DNA of 64,000 nucleotides, taken from the NCBI RefSeq assembly GCF_011601315.1, contig NZ_JAAORA010000005.1, positions 1 through 64,000 on the forward strand. The letters run 5' to 3'. A model generated the notes under the pieces. That model saw only the letters and a program-made list of their open reading frames with translations, searched no databases and had not been told where the DNA came from. The number at the start of each line of letters is the position of its first letter. Position 1 is the first letter of the stretch. The stretch comes from Candidatus Chlorobium masyuteum (lineage in GTDB: Bacteria; Bacteroidota; Chlorobiia; Chlorobiales; Chlorobiaceae). Below are positions 61,994-64,000 of the stretch, in pieces. Position numbers and translations under genes: made by a program.

Positions 61994-63113
61994 TGGTTGC
62001 GGTTGTTTTTGTTATCTGAAAATATTCTGCCAGCCAGGCAAGGCTGTTTACATAGTAGTCGTCAGCTTCGTTGTAGTAGTATTCATCATTTTTCCGGTGG
62101 ATAAAATCCCGGAGATGCTGCAGCATTTCCGGAGCGACAGAAGACTTTGCCGCCTCTGTTGCCGCATAGGCAGCGCAATAGAAAAGCGGGTTTTCCATGG
62201 AGGATTTTGTTGCGTCGCTACCGGAATAACCGGATACAATTTTGCCGTTTTCTCTGAACTCCTGCTCGAAAAATTCTGAAAACCTGCGCAGCACCTTCAG
62301 TGCCCGGTGATCATCGTTGAGCCGGTAATCCGCAGCAACCCGTAATGGCACTCTTACCGCATCCCAGCCATACACATTCTCTCTACCCGGCATAGGGAGA
62401 ATATTTCCCTGCGGGTCAAGCGCACACCAGTCGGGTACCAGACCCGGCTTCCGGCTGCTCTTCTGAAGGCGCCCGAGCAGGTCATACGTTGTATCGACCA
62501 GCTCCATCCATCGGTTGTCTTCGGTGACCGCATAAAACAATTTGAAATGAGATGGTGCATAATAGGATGGGTTTTGGGGAACCGTTTCGGGAGTACCACC
62601 CCCTTCCCCGGCCGGCCAGGGGAGCAGATAGAGTCTGTTGTTAACCAGCACGGTCTCTTTGTCAAGAATACTCTGGAGTACCTTTCGGGCCAGGTCGAGG
62701 TAGTGTGATTCCTGCCAGGTGTGCCAGGCGAGCAGAAGGCTGTAGGCATAATCGATATCGGCGTCAGAAGCAGCAGTAGAATCGCTTACCCTGCCGTTTT
62801 CAAAATGCCATGCGAGCAGATCGTCTCCATGCGACTCCCTGCGTGAAAGCTCTGCTTTGCTCCATGCAAGACATTCGTCAAAGGTTTTTCTGTCATCCAT
62901 CAGTACTGCGCGGAGCATGGCGTAAGCCTCACCTTCGGAGACTGTATCATTGCTGTTTTGCGGGCGGACTACCCGCCCTTCTGTAATGAACGTGCGTTTG
63001 TAATGAACCCATGAACCGCGAACGACCTCTTCGGGATCGACCGGCGCGGCGGAACAACTGCTCGACAGAAGCTGCACCAGAGAGAGGAGCAGGAGTGGTA
63101 TAAGATTTTTCAT
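61986..63113 (-). CDS. Glycoside hydrolase family 8 (endoglucanase/BcsZ-like)
   Basis: 375 aa from ATG at 63113 (ATGA overlap with the transferase). Signal peptide or lipoprotein start (LIPLLLLSLVQLLSSSC). GH8 marks: DTVSEGEAYAMLRAVL (catalytic acid Glu), SDADIDYAYSLLLAWHTW (base Asp region) and PGLVPDWCALDPQGN. BcsZ-like enzymes trim cellulose or related glucan during export. Confidence 0.88.
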   Translation of the reverse strand: MKNLIPLLLLSLVQLLSSSCSAAPVDPEEVVRGSWVHYKRTFITEGRVVRPQNSNDTVSEGEAYAMLRAVLMDDRKTFDECLAWSKAELSRRESHGDDLLAWHFENGRVSDSTAASDADIDYAYSLLLAWHTWQESHYLDLARKVLQSILDKETVLVNNRLYLLPWPAGEGGGTPETVPQNPSYYAPSHFKLFYAVTEDNRWMELVDTTYDLLGRLQKSSRKPGLVPDWCALDPQGNILPMPGRENVYGWDAVRVPLRVAADYRLNDDHRALKVLRRFSEFFEQEFRENGKIVSGYSGSDATKSSMENPLFYCAAYAATEAAKSSVAPEMLQHLRDFIHRKNDEYYYNEADDYYVNSLAWLAEYFQITKTTATND

Positions 63114-64000
63114 TTTCGGTTGAAGTAAAATATCGATCCGAACATAAGAGCATGCAGCGCTATCCATACCATGTTCAGGGCAATTGCCACGGTCGGTTCT
63201 TCATAAAACCGGTAGGCTCCCCGGCTCAAGGCAACGAGATGCAGGGCAAACAATGAAAGCTGTATGGAGAGCGTTCTCAACGGAACATTTCTTGCGCCCT
63301 CCTTGGAGGTAATCTGGAACCCTTTTTTCCGGTTGAAGAGTACCTGCAATGAGGCCCAGACATAGACCGGCATCGTCATCATACTCAACATCTGCACCTT
63401 GAAAATATTACGTGCCGAATAGTTTTTCTCTCTCATACTTGAGTAATAGACCATAAAGGAGAGGAGGAAATAGGGCACAAAGGTCAACAGATAGACCTCC
63501 GGTGCCATAAAAAAGGAGGGGATGTTAAAAAAGATATACATGATCGGCCCGGCCATCAGGAAGAGATCAGCCCATCCGATAAAGTAGTAGCTGGAGCTGA
63601 GTGCGTACTCAAACCACTGGATCGGCCTGATCGCCTTGATGTTAGTAATAAAGAGCAGAAGAAGTTTTCGGAAGAGCTGAAAACTGCCCATGGCCCATCG
63701 GCTCTGCTGCTTGAAATATGAGCCCAGATCTTCGGGAGCCATACCGAAGGTGAATGCTTTGTTGTAGTAGAGTGACTTCCAGTGGTTTTTGTGCAGTTTC
63801 AGTGAGGTTGCAAAATCCTCCGTAACCGTATCCTCCTCAAATCCGCCTACATCCTCAAGCGCGCTCCGGCGGAGCACGACATTGGTTCCGCAGCAGAACA
63901 TCGAGTCATGGGAGGATTTTGCTTCACAGACATACTCAAAAAAAACAGCCTGCTGTGCATTGGCCACGAGTGCTACCGGACTGACCTTTATATTGGTATA
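63110..64000 (-). CDS. Cellulose-synthase-like family 2 glycosyltransferase, 5' end outside the window
   Basis: At least 297 codons, still open at 64000. CCGTNVVLRRSALEDVGGF, VTEDFATSLKLHKNHW (TED) and QQSRWAMGSFQLFR (QXXRW) are catalytic motifs of processive GT2 enzymes; four to six membrane helices follow (WFEYALSSSYYFIGWADLFLM). Polymerises and moves a beta-glucan across the inner membrane. First seen gene of the operon with GH8. Confidence 0.88.
   Translation of the reverse strand, partial: YTNIKVSPVALVANAQQAVFFEYVCEAKSSHDSMFCCGTNVVLRRSALEDVGGFEEDTVTEDFATSLKLHKNHWKSLYYNKAFTFGMAPEDLGSYFKQQSRWAMGSFQLFRKLLLLFITNIKAIRPIQWFEYALSSSYYFIGWADLFLMAGPIMYIFFNIPSFFMAPEVYLLTFVPYFLLSFMVYYSSMREKNYSARNIFKVQMLSMMTMPVYVWASLQVLFNRKKGFQITSKEGARNVPLRTLSIQLSLFALHLVALSRGAYRFYEEPTVAIALNMVWIALHALMFGSIFYFNRK

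Overview
The window reads as chromosomal DNA of a green sulfur bacterium (Chlorobi, Chlorobium group). It encodes small proteins resembling chlorosome envelope proteins of the CsmA/CsmE and CsmB/CsmF types, a plant-type carotene desaturase (CrtQ-like), type III glutamine synthetase and a BshB1-type deacetylase of the bacillithiol pathway. The assimilatory sulfate genes are unusual for this group; from memory they resemble the set known in Fe(II)-oxidising Chlorobium ferrooxidans. This assignment is inference from gene content; no database search was possible.

Layout. 0-11 kb: a cut-off exported protein, bshB1, dut, a sigma-54 activator broken by one extra base in a C run, a phasin-like repeat protein, an IS3 remnant, an OmpR-type regulator with an 8-PAS histidine kinase, and a B12-binding radical SAM protein. 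11-17.3 kb is an accessory island of small genes: a CsmA/E-like and a Nif11-like gene diverge from a CsmB/F-like gene across a strong palindrome. They are followed by small hydrophobic proteins, an MprF-type (DUF2156) acyltransferase domain and two PixA/AidA-like inclusion-body proteins. 17.7-21.4 kb: arsenosugar-type genes (two glycosyltransferase-like genes and ArsS) with the carotene desaturase. 22-26.6 kb: Lrp regulator, glnN, yjbQ and cfa. 26.8-33.2 kb: a full arsenic locus (arsA, arsD, acr3, arsC, arsP-like permease, thioredoxin-like protein, arsR) with two matching candidate ArsR operators. 33.4-36.3 kb: a TonB receptor and a molybdopterin-fold protein behind a near-canonical ModE operator. 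36.5-41.6 kb: coaX, aroB, aroK, a glutamine amidotransferase and a DUF3298-like protein.

42-55 kb is a sulfur locus: a porin, tRNA-Cys flanked by two related structured elements, a siroheme sulfite reductase of the AsrC type, TusA-like protein, cysH, cysD, cysNC and siroheme synthesis genes. A convergent cysP-cysT-cysW-cysA sulfate transporter faces them. Transport and reduction belong together: CysPTWA imports sulfate, CysDN makes APS, CysH reduces it to sulfite, the AsrC-like enzyme makes sulfide, and the two siroheme genes supply its cofactor. 55-64 kb: an AhpD-like protein, an exported DUF1598-like protein, rimO-tgt, a Cys-rich exported protein, and an exopolysaccharide operon (cellulose-synthase-like GT2, GH8, two small proteins) running off the window end.

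The most notable finding is a short Cys-rich leader peptide (ERCCCQ ... GCCP) upstream of cysP. It is followed by a perfect intrinsic terminator, and a leader segment can pair with the terminator's 5' arm. This has the layout of a cysteine-sensing attenuator. Next is a two-part upstream sequence shared by the porin, the reductase operon and the cysP leader, a candidate sulfur-regulon control site. A dispersed 120-140 bp element occurs at five loci with copy-specific but self-complementary ends.
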